Positions 5,684 through 14,609 are shown, numbered from the stretch's first letter. The stretch is DNA of 59,831 nucleotides from Halodurantibacterium flavum (GCF_042681825.1 NZ_JBHUGH010000004.1:1-59831); one strand, 5' to 3'. Numbers and translations are program-made. Notes: generated by a model from the sequence alone, not told the origin.

Positions 5684-8272
5684 ATGTCCATACTTCCTGC
5701 ATCTGCGGCCGCCGCGGTCGCCGTGGCGCTTCCCCATACCGCCGGTGTCAATGCCGGCACCGCGATCCTCTCGGCCGCCAATCTCCTCCTGCCACAGCTT
5801 GAACGCGGCCAGCGCATCGATGCCGCGTTGCTGCGCGGCGCGATGGAGGCTGCCTACGGTGCCTCGGACGCTTCCGGCGCCTGGGACTGGAAGGCGGCCT
5901 ATGAGGCCTGCGAAGTGGTGACCGTTCTGTTCCTGCGCAAATACGGACCTGCGCTTTTCCGCAAAGCCGGAACTCCGGCTGCCCGGCTTTCCGCATTGTC
6001 GAAGATCGCCGGACTCCTACCGACGCAGACCCGGCGATCCGAGGACATGCAGGTGTTCCAGCAGTTCAGCACCCCCATCCCCCTCGGGCTGGCGGTGGTA
6101 GCTGCCGCCGGGATCACCGCCGCCGATCGCGTCCTGGAACCCTCGGCCGGCACCGGGCTCATCGCCATCCTGGCGGAAATCGCCGGTGGCTCGCTGGTTC
6201 TGAACGAACTCGCCGATCTGCGCGCCGATCTGCTCTCCTCCCTCTTTCCGGTCCTTGCCGTCACCCGGTTCGATGCTGCGCAGATCGACGATTATCTCGA
6301 TCCGGCGCTCGTGCCGACGGTGGTGCTGATGAACCCGCCGTTCTCGGCGGTGGCGAATGTGCGGGGACGGATGGCAGATGCCACCCTACGCCATATCGCC
6401 TCGGCGCTGGCGCGCCTCGCGCCCGGCGGACGGCTGGCGGCGATCACCGGTGCGAATTTCTCACCCGAAAGCCCGGATTGGCGCGAGACGTTCATCCGGC
6501 TGCAAGACCGCGGTCGCGTCGTCTTCACGGCGGCCATCGACGGATCGGTCTATGCCCGGCACGGCACCACCTTCCCGACGCGGCTGACCGTCATCGACAA
6601 GCTGGCCGCCGAGGATCCGACTGCCTTCCCGGCCTCGCCGGGCATGGCGCCGGACGCGGCCACCCTTCTGGGATGGGTGGCAGAACGGGTTCCCGCGCGC
6701 CTGCCGGTCGATCCCGCCGTGGCAATTCCCGCGCTTGGCACCGCTCCGCGATTGGCGCGCGGCTATCTTGCCCGTGCCGCCCTCAGCGCACCCAGGCCCG
6801 CGAAGGCCAGGGAAATTACCGGCACCGATCTCGCCTACGAGACCTTCGACTGGCAGCCCGCCGAGGCGGCGCGGCTGACCGACGCCATCTACGAGCCTTA
6901 CGGATTGCAGACGATCCGTATTCCCGGTGCGCAGGCGCATCCGACGCAACTGGTGCAATCCGCGGCCATGGCCTCGGTTGCACCACCGAAGCCCAGCTAC
7001 CGGCCGCGCCTGCCGGAGCGCCTTGTCAGCGAAGGGCTTCTCTCCGATGCCCAACTCGAGACCGTGATCTTCGCCGGGGAAGCTCATGCCCAGCATCTCG
7101 CCGGGGCCTGGACTATGGATGAGAGTTGCGATCTCGTCACCGCTGCCCCCGACGATGCGAAGGGCGCGGTCCGTTTCCGGCAGGGCTACATGATCGGTGA
7201 CGGAACCGGGGTCGGCAAGGGCCGGGAATCCGCGGCGATCATCCTCGACAACTGGTTGCAGGGCCAGCGCAAGGCCGTCTGGATCAGCAAATCCGACAAG
7301 CTCCTGGAGGACGCGCAGCGCGACTGGTCCGCGCTCGGCATGGAGCGCCTGCTGGTCACGCCGCTCAGCCGATTCGCCCAAGGCAAGCCGATCAGGCTCA
7401 GCGAAGGCATTCTTTTTACCACCTACGCTACGCTGCGGACCGACGACCGTGGCGAGCGGGTTTCCCGCGTCAAACAGATCGTCCAATGGTTGGGCAAGGA
7501 CTTTGACGGGGTGATTGTTTTCGACGAGGCGCATGCGATGCAGAACGCTGGCGGCGGCAAGAGCGAAAGGGGCGATGTAGCGCCTTCGCAGCAGGGGCGC
7601 GCGGGCCTGCAGCTCCAGCATGCCCTGCCGAATGCGCGCGTGCTTTATGTCTCAGCGACCGGGGCCACCGTGGTCGAGAACCTGGCCTATGCCCAGCGTC
7701 TCGGCCTCTGGGGCGGCGAGAACTTCCCCTTTGCGACCCGCGCGGAATTCATCGAGGCCATCGACTCCGGCGGCGTCGCCGCGATGGAGGTGCTGGCCCG
7801 AGATCTGCGCGCGCTCGGCCTCTACACCGCGCGGTCGCTCTCGATGGAGGGTGTCGAATACGAGATGGTCGAGCATGACCTGACGCCCGAGCAGATCCGC
7901 ATCTACGATGCCTATGCTGGGGCGTTTAGCGTCATCCACAACAATATCGAAGCGGCGATGCAGGCCGCGAACATCACCGGCTCGACCGGCACCCTGAACC
8001 GCCAGGCGAAGTCGGCCGCCCGCAGCGCCTTCGAGTCGACGAAGCAAAGGTTCTTCGGCCATCTCCTCACGTCGATGACCTGCCCGTCGCTGATCCGGTC
8101 GATCTCGCGCGTTATCGAAGACGGTCATGCGGCGGTGGTGCAGATCGTCTCCACTGGCGAGGCGCTGCTGGAACGGCGGCTGGCCGAGATCCCGACGGAG
8201 GAATGGAACGACCTCTCCATCGACCTCTCGCCCCGTGAGTATGTCTTATCCGGAGTTCCGGATAAGACATAA
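5684..8272 (+). CDS. Strawberry-notch-type methylase/SF2 helicase, 5' part, interrupted by transposon
   Basis: This is the N-terminal 853 residues of an originally 1450-aa ICE protein. Motif PSAGTGLIA (about residue 153) and NPPFS (about 215) mark a Rossmann DNA-methyltransferase-like domain. GDGTGVGKG (about 505) is the Walker A and FDEAHAMQNAGGG (about 613) the DEAH box of the strawberry-notch-like helicase domain. After ...SPREYV the frame enters transposon DNA and stops at 8270-8272. Joining base 8244 to 14610 restores SPREYVLDYLAHSF exactly. Such proteins are large conserved ICE/plasmid components of unknown role, possibly acting on DNA during transfer or against restriction. Here it is probably inactive or split. 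Confidence 0.85.
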   Translation: MSILPASAAAAVAVALPHTAGVNAGTAILSAANLLLPQLERGQRIDAALLRGAMEAAYGASDASGAWDWKAAYEACEVVTVLFLRKYGPALFRKAGTPAARLSALSKIAGLLPTQTRRSEDMQVFQQFSTPIPLGLAVVAAAGITAADRVLEPSAGTGLIAILAEIAGGSLVLNELADLRADLLSSLFPVLAVTRFDAAQIDDYLDPALVPTVVLMNPPFSAVANVRGRMADATLRHIASALARLAPGGRLAAITGANFSPESPDWRETFIRLQDRGRVVFTAAIDGSVYARHGTTFPTRLTVIDKLAAEDPTAFPASPGMAPDAATLLGWVAERVPARLPVDPAVAIPALGTAPRLARGYLARAALSAPRPAKAREITGTDLAYETFDWQPAEAARLTDAIYEPYGLQTIRIPGAQAHPTQLVQSAAMASVAPPKPSYRPRLPERLVSEGLLSDAQLETVIFAGEAHAQHLAGAWTMDESCDLVTAAPDDAKGAVRFRQGYMIGDGTGVGKGRESAAIILDNWLQGQRKAVWISKSDKLLEDAQRDWSALGMERLLVTPLSRFAQGKPIRLSEGILFTTYATLRTDDRGERVSRVKQIVQWLGKDFDGVIVFDEAHAMQNAGGGKSERGDVAPSQQGRAGLQLQHALPNARVLYVSATGATVVENLAYAQRLGLWGGENFPFATRAEFIEAIDSGGVAAMEVLARDLRALGLYTARSLSMEGVEYEMVEHDLTPEQIRIYDAYAGAFSVIHNNIEAAMQAANITGSTGTLNRQAKSAARSAFESTKQRFFGHLLTSMTCPSLIRSISRVIEDGHAAVVQIVSTGEALLERRLAEIPTEEWNDLSIDLSPREYVLSGVPDKT
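8240..8271. repeat. Palindromic recombination-site candidate at the left transposon end
   Basis: Two 15-bp arms (8240-8254 and 8257-8271) are perfect inverted repeats around a 2-nt centre GT. The inner part is TTATCCGGA-GT-TCCGGATAA. It overlaps the host TATGT on the left and the outer end of the left inverted repeat on the right. No copy exists at the right end (14590-14640). A spacer-containing dyad of this kind is typical of a tyrosine-recombinase core site. Confidence 0.7.
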
Positions 8273-8437
8273 TATGCTGCGCCCGCGTTATGCAGAGCGC
8301 GGCGCTTCATGTCTTTGATATGATGTTTCATTTCGGGATCTCCACTTGGCATAATCATGATGCCTCTGCTTTCAACCGCAGAAGGACACCCCGGCATGAC
8401 CTCCCCCTCCAACTCTCACCCCGGCAGCGCGGCAGCC
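8267..8437. repeat. Left terminal inverted repeat of RIT-like element
   Basis: 171 bp, begins ACATAATATGCTGCGCCCGC, and is the reverse complement of 14439-14609 apart from five substitutions. It includes the first codons of the first recombinase. The sequence CATG at 8395-8398 gives a start codon on each strand: inward for the recombinase and outward for an open frame beginning MPGCPSAVESRG. Confidence 0.9.
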
Positions 8438-9931
8438 GCTGGGGCCGCAGTCAGCGGCCAAGCACTTGTTTCCGGTTATCTTGCGGATAATCCCAACTTG
8501 TCTGCTGGCGCGCTCAGCGCCGCCCGGCATTTCCTGAAGTGGGTCGCCGCCCGGCATATTGCGATCAGGGATCTTGATACTGCGGCGATCAGTCGTTTCG
8601 CACGACACCGCTGCCGGTGCGGCCGCTATAGCGCCGCGCAGTTGCGGGACCCCGCTTACATCATCGAGGTCCGGAGGTTTCTTCGCTATCTGGAAGATAC
8701 CGGCCATGTGGCCATTCCAGACGAGGTTGCCCGGCTTGGCCCGCATTTGGCCGGCTTTTCCGCGTGGCTTGCTGGCCAAGGCTACGGCAAGGTCATCTAC
8801 AACTCCCGCATGAGTCAGGCGCGGCATTTTGCGGAATGGGCTCTGCAGCGACGTATTCCGGCCAGCCATATCGATAACGATCTGATCGAGCAGTTTGCCC
8901 ATCATAACTGCCAGTGCGGGATCAAGACCAAACGCGGCAAGCGGGTCGAGGGCACCGGCAATAAGGATCGCCGCCGTGGTGCCCGCGCCTTCGTGTCTTT
9001 CCTCAGAGAGGAGGGGGTAATCCCAGTGGCCGTGTCCACGGAACTACCGGCCGATCCACGCGTCGCCGATTTTGCCACTTGGCTGCGCCGGGACCGCGGC
9101 GCCACGTCCGAGACGATCAGGCGCTATCAGCAAGAGTTGGGCCGCTGGTTGATGAAGCTTGGATCGGAACCGCAGGGGATCACCGCTGCGGCCGTCCGCT
9201 CGATCGTTCTGGATCAAGGCGAGGACCGCTCCCGATCGTCAGTCCGCATGACGATAACAGTCTTGCGCACATTCTTGCGTTTCATGATCGGCGAGGGGTT
9301 GTGTGCTCCGTCGCTGCTTCTTGCGGTGCCGTCAGGGGTGCGACGCAGGCTTTCGACCGTCCCAAAGACGATCCCGGCTTCGACCATCGAAGAGATCGTC
9401 GCGTCCTGCGGCACAGGCACCGCGGTTGAGGTGCGGGACCGCGCCATCATCCTGCTTCTCGCGCGGATGGCCCTGCGGGCTGGCGATATCTGGCAACTCC
9501 ATCTCCGCGACATCGACTGGCGCGCGAGCAGGTTGCGATTGCGCGGCAAAAGCCGACGTGGGGTGTTTATGCCTTTGCCGCAAGACGTCGGTGATGCGCT
9601 GCTCGCCTATATCGAGGACGCCCGCCCGGTGGTTGCATCCGATCGGGTCTTCTTGCGCGTCCAAGCCCCTTTCACCCCATTTGGCTCATCGGCCGAGATC
9701 GCCGGTATCGTCTCTCGAGTTCTTTCCCGCGGCGGCTTCGTCGGCCTGCCGACCGGCGCACATGTGTTTCGGCATTCGCTGGCTTCGACATGGCTGCGCG
9801 GTGGGGCGGAACTGGATCAGATTGGGGCCGCGCTGCGCCATGCTTCACGCGACACAACCGCAATCTACGCCAAGGTGGATGTCGATCTGCTGGGGGTCGT
9901 GGCCCAGCCTTGGCCGGGGTGCGCAGCATGA
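8396..9931 (+). CDS. RIT tyrosine recombinase, first of three
   Basis: Product of 511 aa from ATG 8396, with AAGGA at 8382-8386; an ATG at 8357 would add 13 residues. It is larger than the other two because of a duplicated N-terminal region with HRCRCGRY and HHNCQCGI, Cys/His motifs that may bind zinc. The C-terminal catalytic domain shows the tyrosine recombinase set: Arg in ALRAGD, Lys in RGKSRRG, HVFRHS, ALRHAS and the nucleophile in TAIYAKV. Its TGA overlaps the next ATG (9928-9931). The start codon lies in the terminal repeat, so its promoter is probably in the repeat too. It likely acts with the other two in element transposition. Confidence 0.85.
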   Translation: MTSPSNSHPGSAAAAGAAVSGQALVSGYLADNPNLSAGALSAARHFLKWVAARHIAIRDLDTAAISRFARHRCRCGRYSAAQLRDPAYIIEVRRFLRYLEDTGHVAIPDEVARLGPHLAGFSAWLAGQGYGKVIYNSRMSQARHFAEWALQRRIPASHIDNDLIEQFAHHNCQCGIKTKRGKRVEGTGNKDRRRGARAFVSFLREEGVIPVAVSTELPADPRVADFATWLRRDRGATSETIRRYQQELGRWLMKLGSEPQGITAAAVRSIVLDQGEDRSRSSVRMTITVLRTFLRFMIGEGLCAPSLLLAVPSGVRRRLSTVPKTIPASTIEEIVASCGTGTAVEVRDRAIILLLARMALRAGDIWQLHLRDIDWRASRLRLRGKSRRGVFMPLPQDVGDALLAYIEDARPVVASDRVFLRVQAPFTPFGSSAEIAGIVSRVLSRGGFVGLPTGAHVFRHSLASTWLRGGAELDQIGAALRHASRDTTAIYAKVDVDLLGVVAQPWPGCAA

Positions 9932-10839
9932 TGCATCGCCATGTCGACCGCTACATCAACCTGCATCGCGCCCTCGGAAAGGGGTTTGCCAATCATGAGA
10001 AGTCCTTGCGCGAGTTCGCCGCCTTTGCCGCTGACCGGTCCGATCACCGCGTCACCGCGTCACTTATCCTCGCTTGGGCGGGCAGCGCTGCCACGCCCAA
10101 TTCAGCGCAAAACCGATATGATCAGGCCCGCGCCTTTGCGATGTTTCTGCATGCAGAGGACGTGCAACATGAGGTTCCGGTGGCAGGATTGTTCGGCCGG
10201 TCAAGGCGCCGCCGACCTGCGCCCTACATCCTTTCGCACGACCAGATCAGTGGCATCCTGGCGGAGGCACTACTGGTTCCGGGCCTGTCCCCGATCAGCC
10301 CACAGACCTATCACACGCTGTTCGGGTTGCTGGCCTCTACAGGTCTTCGCATCTCGGAAGCTTTGTCCCTGCGTTGCGACGACCTGACGGAAGATGGCCT
10401 GATGATCCGAAAGGGCAAATTTGGCAAGAGCCGCCTCGTCCCGCTTCACGCCTCGACCCGTGCAGCGTTGGAGCGCTATCTTGATCGGCGGCGCATCGTC
10501 CGTGATGCCGGTCATGACCTTTTCGTGCTCGGGCACGGTCACGCACCGACGGCGACGAGGGCGCACGTGGTCTTCGTTCGGATCGTGCGCAAACTGGGGT
10601 ATCGCCGTCCGACTGGCCCCGGCCCTCGGCTCCACGATTTGCGCCACACCTTCGCGGTTCGATCCCTCGAACGCTGCGGGTCTGATCCGCAGTCCGTCTT
10701 GCGGCACATGCGGACCCTGAGCACCTATCTCGGCCATGTCGATATCAACAATACCTATTGGTACCTCGAGGCCACGCCTGTCTTGTTGCAAATGATCGCG
10801 GCAAGGGCGGAAGAGATGTGGATCGGGGGTGCAGCATGA
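9928..10839 (+). CDS. RIT tyrosine recombinase, second of three
   Basis: Product of 303 aa starting MMHRHVDRYINLHRALGKGF, with a SAM-like N-terminal core-binding domain followed by the catalytic domain: Arg in GLRISEAL, Lys in KGKFGKSR, HDLRH, YLGHVDI and the Tyr in NTYWYLEA. The ATG start at 9928 overlaps the previous stop by 4 nt, and its own stop overlaps the next start in the same way. An upstream in-frame ATG at 9790 lies inside the first recombinase and is rejected. The three coupled recombinases are the defining trait of RIT elements. Confidence 0.85.
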   Translation: MMHRHVDRYINLHRALGKGFANHEKSLREFAAFAADRSDHRVTASLILAWAGSAATPNSAQNRYDQARAFAMFLHAEDVQHEVPVAGLFGRSRRRRPAPYILSHDQISGILAEALLVPGLSPISPQTYHTLFGLLASTGLRISEALSLRCDDLTEDGLMIRKGKFGKSRLVPLHASTRAALERYLDRRRIVRDAGHDLFVLGHGHAPTATRAHVVFVRIVRKLGYRRPTGPGPRLHDLRHTFAVRSLERCGSDPQSVLRHMRTLSTYLGHVDINNTYWYLEATPVLLQMIAARAEEMWIGGAA

Positions 10840-11846
10840 CCCCGCTCGCGCCAGACCTGTCGGCTTTCCTGCAGAAGCATCTGCCTCATGAGCGTGGCGC
10901 CAGCCAACATACCATCGCCGCCTATGCCCACGCGTTCACCCTGCTGCTGCGGTTTGCGGCTGCGCACTATAAACGGCAGCCATCAGACCTTGCGATTGAG
11001 GATCTCGATGTCAGGCTGATCAGGGCCTTCCTCGAGCATATTGAAGAAGGACGCGCCAATACTGTTCGATCCCGTAATGCGAGACTGGCTGCGATCAAAG
11101 CGTTTTTCCGCTTCCTTGAGCCAAGGCGCCCAGCCTGCCTCGAACAAGCGATGATGGTCAGGGCGCTGCCCGTCAAACGCACAGATGTAAAACTGATCGA
11201 CTACCTGACGAAGGACGAGGTGCGCGCCCTACTTGCAGCCCCAGACAACAGAACTTCTGCTGGGCAGCGCGATCGGGCGATGCTTCACCTGGCCTATGCC
11301 GCAGGTTTGCGAGCGTCTGAACTTCTCGCAGTTCGGATGGACGATTTCCCAAGGGGATCGTTCGCCAGCATCCGTGTGCTCGGGAAAGGCCGTCGGGAAC
11401 GGGTGCTGCCGCTCTGGAAGGAGACGCAAACAGCCATTCGGGCTTGGCTAGCCGTTCGTCCCGACAACATCGGGCCGGAACTATTCCTGAATCGCGATGG
11501 CGGTCCGATGTCGCGTGATGGTTTTGCCTACCGGCTCCGTCAACATGTTGCTGCAGCAGAACGCGCTACCCCTTCGATTGCCGACAAGCACGTGACCCCG
11601 CATGTGCTGCGGCACAGTTGCGCCATGCACACGCTTCAGGCCACGGGCGATGTCCGCAAGGTCGCTCTTTGGCTGGGTCATGCCAGCCTCCAGACGACCG
11701 AGATGTATTTGCGCGCGGACCCGACTGAGAAGTTGGCCCTTCTTGATGCCCACCACGCCCCGCTGATCAAGCCGGGTAAGTTTCGGCCGCCCTCGGACAA
11801 ACTCATGTCGATCCTCGCTGCCGCAACCGGCGCAAAGCCGCGATAG
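10836..11846 (+). CDS. RIT tyrosine recombinase, third of three
   Basis: Product of 336 aa starting MTPLAPDLSAFLQKHLPHER, closest in style to XerC/D-type integrases. It has an N-terminal SAM-like domain (about residues 5-95), then Arg in GLRASELL, Lys in GKGRRERVLP, HVLRHSCA, WLGHAS and the nucleophile in TEMYLRAD. The start at 10836 gives the ATGA overlap with the second recombinase. It ends 70 nt before the convergent cargo gene's stop. Confidence 0.85.
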   Translation: MTPLAPDLSAFLQKHLPHERGASQHTIAAYAHAFTLLLRFAAAHYKRQPSDLAIEDLDVRLIRAFLEHIEEGRANTVRSRNARLAAIKAFFRFLEPRRPACLEQAMMVRALPVKRTDVKLIDYLTKDEVRALLAAPDNRTSAGQRDRAMLHLAYAAGLRASELLAVRMDDFPRGSFASIRVLGKGRRERVLPLWKETQTAIRAWLAVRPDNIGPELFLNRDGGPMSRDGFAYRLRQHVAAAERATPSIADKHVTPHVLRHSCAMHTLQATGDVRKVALWLGHASLQTTEMYLRADPTEKLALLDAHHAPLIKPGKFRPPSDKLMSILAAATGAKPR

Positions 11847-11916
11847 TGGATACTTCACCGTCCTGCGCTCCGCGCGCCAAATTCAACAGCAGCATCCCGC
11901 CCAAAGTGGGGCGCTG

Positions 11917-14358
11917 CTATTCCATCACATAGCCGAGGGCGCGGTATCCCGTTCGACGCTTTGCGGCCATTCTGGCGAGAACAGGGACGGCGCTGTCGAC
12001 GTAATCCACGACCAGAACATCCTTCTTGCCGTCATGCTGTCGGTGCAGACGGCCAACATACTGCGCAAGTGTTCCCTTCCACGCGATCGGCATCGTCAGG
12101 AACAAGGTATCGAGCCGGGGGTCGTCAAAGCCCTCCCCAATGTAGCGTCCTGTCGCCAGGATCAACCGCTCCTCGTCATCGGGGACATTCAGCGCGGCGG
12201 CGGCAGACCTCCGGTCTTTCGCCGACATGCCACCCCGCAGCACGACCAGGTTCTTCGCAAAATTCGAGAACCGCTGCTGCAGGTAATCCAGATGATCTTT
12301 GCGTTCAGTCAAGACGATCGGGGAGCGCTTCGCCTCGAGCGATTTCAGCACGTCATCAAAGATCTGATCGTTCCGCCCAGCGTCGTCTGCCAGCGCCGCG
12401 TAGATCGCGGGCATCGACGGTCGTTCGGCCATCGCCAGCACTTCAGGCAGTTTGAACCGCGTGTGACGTTCACGCGCCCGATGACGAATGCCGCTCTCAG
12501 CAGCCTGTGATCTGGCATGCACCTGATGCCGAACGGGACCGCATTGCATGAAGATGATGGGATGATGCCCATCTTTTCGGGCGATGGTTGCCGACAAACC
12601 GGCGATATAGCGCGCCTTCGTTCTGCGCGCGACAAGTTCAAAACTCGCTGCTGACAGATGGTGGCACTCATCAACGATGAGCTGACCGTAATCTGCCACG
12701 ATGTCGTCGACTTCGCCGTTCCTGACCAGGCTCTGGATCAGCGCCACGTCGACCACACCAGTCGGTTTCCGCTTTCCGCCGCCGATTGCACCAATCTGTT
12801 TGGGGTCGATCTGAAGGAACGTCTTCATCCGCTCAACCCACTGGTCGAGAAGTTCCCGACGATGGACCAGAACCAGCGTGTTTCGGGCGCGATGACCAAT
12901 CAGGGCGGAAGCGACAACGGTTTTGCCAAAGGCTGTGGTCGCCGCGAGCACGCCAGTATCATGGGCTGCAAGCGCGTCGAAGGCGCGCTGTTGCTGCGGC
13001 CGAAGCTCGCCAAGGAATCTGACCGTGTCCGGCAGCGGGGCTCCCTCGCTCCGCTGGTCGTCCAGTTCTGCTTTCGCACCGTGTTCGCTCAGGACTTCAA
13101 CAGCTTCATCAAAGCAGCCTCGAGGTAAGGCAATGTGGCGCGGATGCAGCTCGGCACAGGAGACCACGCGAGGTTTTCCGAATGTGGGCAGTCGCATAGC
13201 CTGTGCCCGATAGAACTCCGGGTTCTGGAACGCCGCGACGCGTACCAATTGGGCTATCATCGCAGAGGGCAGCCCTGTCCGGTCGATGTAGATCTGATCG
13301 GCGATGGTTACCTTGACGGCGCTCGGGATTACCAGATTCCCAGGTTTCGCCTTCGGGCGGCGCGACGGCGACATTTTCCACGGCTCGTCAGCATTTTCAT
13401 CATCAACCGGCATCCGGACTGCCAGCACCTGACCAGATGCCTCTGCGGCTGCAACAATACTGGTTACCGCCTCCGCCGACATTCTTGGCAGCGTCGACAG
13501 AAATGCCCACTGGTCGTCGTACGGCTGGAGATCCGGATCGAGGAAGACGCTGTTGCCGGCCTTCCGCGCGCTGTGCTGCAGCGGCAGGGCGATCAGGTTT
13601 CCGAAGCCGCCGACGGGCATCGTATCTTGGTTCGGAAAGAGGCGGTCATAGGAAGCAAATCCGATCTCTGGCCGTTTCTCCATTGTTTCCGTGATCAGTG
13701 TCGATCCAAGCTGGCGAGCCGCCCGAGCCGACACAGGTTCGGCGAAGAATATCCAGACGTGGCCCCCATTGCCCGAGCGGGACCGTTCCAGTGCAGCAGG
13801 CACACCCTTCGTCCGGCAAGTTGCAAGCAGGGCACTGGCGTCTTCTGCCCAAGACGCCTTGTCAAAATCTGCTGCCAAGAACCAACAGGTATCATCCCGC
13901 AGCAAAGGATAAACGCCGGCCACGAAATCAGCCGAAGGGCCCTCGCCGCCCCGCAGGTGCCGTTCGATGACGCCGGCGTCGGGGGGTATGAACCGCTGAT
14001 GCTTGCAGTCCCCGCATTTGACGGTCGGCTTTCCGCAGATGCCTTTCACCCATTCATTGAAGCAGGCAGGCGAATAGCCGGCGCGTCCTGTCTTGCGGTT
14101 TTCCCATCGCACCGGAAGCACGTCCGGGCGGCCAGCAAACAGGTTGCGGAACAGTTCGACCTTTTCGCCCGACGTCGACATGTTGGTGACGGGGGCATTT
14201 TCAAAGGATGGACGTTTGGCTTGCGCGGCTATTTCTGCGGTTTGTTGGGCCTCCAGCGCCGAAAGCTCCTGCAGAAGCTGACGTTGTTCCTTATCCAGCT
14301 CGGCCAGCCGTGCCCGAACTCGCGCCAATTGTGCCGCCGTGCTGCCCTTGTCGACCAC
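11917..14358 (-). CDS. TOTE-type primase-helicase (AEP primase plus SF2 helicase)
   Basis: Product of 813 aa from a GTG start. Order: coiled coil (residues 10-45), Cys cluster C99-C108-C115-C118, archaeo-eukaryotic primase core with DFD (164-166) and SRSGNGGHVW (193-202), then an SF2 helicase with AATTAFGKT (472-480, Walker A-like), DECHH (563-567) and LSAT (588-591), and helicase C with QYVGRLHR. This matches the primase-helicase of the TOTE conflict systems described by Aravind's group, predicted to attack or copy invading nucleic acid. The domain order is seen; the defensive role is inference. It is the only cargo of the RIT element and is convergent with the recombinases. Codon use is like its surroundings. 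Confidence 0.8.
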   Translation of the reverse strand: MVDKGSTAAQLARVRARLAELDKEQRQLLQELSALEAQQTAEIAAQAKRPSFENAPVTNMSTSGEKVELFRNLFAGRPDVLPVRWENRKTGRAGYSPACFNEWVKGICGKPTVKCGDCKHQRFIPPDAGVIERHLRGGEGPSADFVAGVYPLLRDDTCWFLAADFDKASWAEDASALLATCRTKGVPAALERSRSGNGGHVWIFFAEPVSARAARQLGSTLITETMEKRPEIGFASYDRLFPNQDTMPVGGFGNLIALPLQHSARKAGNSVFLDPDLQPYDDQWAFLSTLPRMSAEAVTSIVAAAEASGQVLAVRMPVDDENADEPWKMSPSRRPKAKPGNLVIPSAVKVTIADQIYIDRTGLPSAMIAQLVRVAAFQNPEFYRAQAMRLPTFGKPRVVSCAELHPRHIALPRGCFDEAVEVLSEHGAKAELDDQRSEGAPLPDTVRFLGELRPQQQRAFDALAAHDTGVLAATTAFGKTVVASALIGHRARNTLVLVHRRELLDQWVERMKTFLQIDPKQIGAIGGGKRKPTGVVDVALIQSLVRNGEVDDIVADYGQLIVDECHHLSAASFELVARRTKARYIAGLSATIARKDGHHPIIFMQCGPVRHQVHARSQAAESGIRHRARERHTRFKLPEVLAMAERPSMPAIYAALADDAGRNDQIFDDVLKSLEAKRSPIVLTERKDHLDYLQQRFSNFAKNLVVLRGGMSAKDRRSAAAALNVPDDEERLILATGRYIGEGFDDPRLDTLFLTMPIAWKGTLAQYVGRLHRQHDGKKDVLVVDYVDSAVPVLARMAAKRRTGYRALGYVME

Positions 14359-14408
14359 CTGTGATTTCCGTCATTTTTCCACTCCATCCAACCATAGCGG
14401 CCAAAAGG

Positions 14409-14480
14409 TCACGCTGTAAGCGTGCCTCCGCGACCGTTGGCTGCCGCGCCGCCGGGGTGAGAGTTGGAGGGGGAGGTCAT
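14409..14480 (-). CDS. Short leader ORF created by the right terminal repeat
   Basis: A 23-codon frame beginning MTSPSNSHPGG copies the first codons of the first recombinase, because the terminal repeats include that gene's start. It leaves the repeat after about 14 codons and stops at 14409-14411, 51 nt before the GTG of the primase-helicase gene. It may act as a leader peptide or just be a by-product of the symmetric ends. Confidence 0.35.
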   Translation of the reverse strand: MTSPSNSHPGGAAANGRGGTLTA

Positions 14481-14609
14481 GTCGGGGTGTCCTTCTGCGG
14501 TTGAGAGCAGAGGCATCATGATTATGCCAAGCGGAGATCCCAAAATGAAACATCATATCAAAGACATGAAGCGCCGCGCTCTGCATAACGCGGGCGCAGC
14601 ATATTATGT
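14439..14609. repeat. Right terminal inverted repeat of RIT-like element
   Basis: 171 bp, reverse complement of 8267-8437 with five substitutions, ending ...GCAGCATATTATGT at 14609. Host sequence TCTCGAC follows directly. CATG at 14478-14481 provides an inward start (short leader ORF) and an outward ATG at 14479 with GGAGG 8 nt before it. The outward frame runs without a stop into the 3' part of the disrupted host gene. Confidence 0.9.

Larger units (their letters stand above)
8245..14609. mobile_element. RIT-like transposon (recombinase trio) with primase-helicase cargo
   Basis: This 6365-bp insertion splits the strawberry-notch gene. It has 171-bp terminal inverted repeats (8267-8437 and 14439-14609, five mismatches). 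It carries three overlapping tyrosine recombinase genes in the order and coupling described for RIT (recombinase in trio) elements, plus an opposing cargo gene of about 2.4 kb. Deleting exactly 8245-14609 restores the host reading frame. A TATGT lies at both junctions (8240-8244 and 14605-14609), either a 5-bp target match or a duplication. The left end alone has an extra 22-bp palindromic core (8245-8266) outside the repeat. Confidence 0.85.

Noticed and set aside
8245..14609. Reading the recombinase trio as the ICE integrase
   Set aside because: The trio has its own inverted repeats and interrupts an ICE gene, so it belongs to a nested transposon; the ICE integrase is outside the window.
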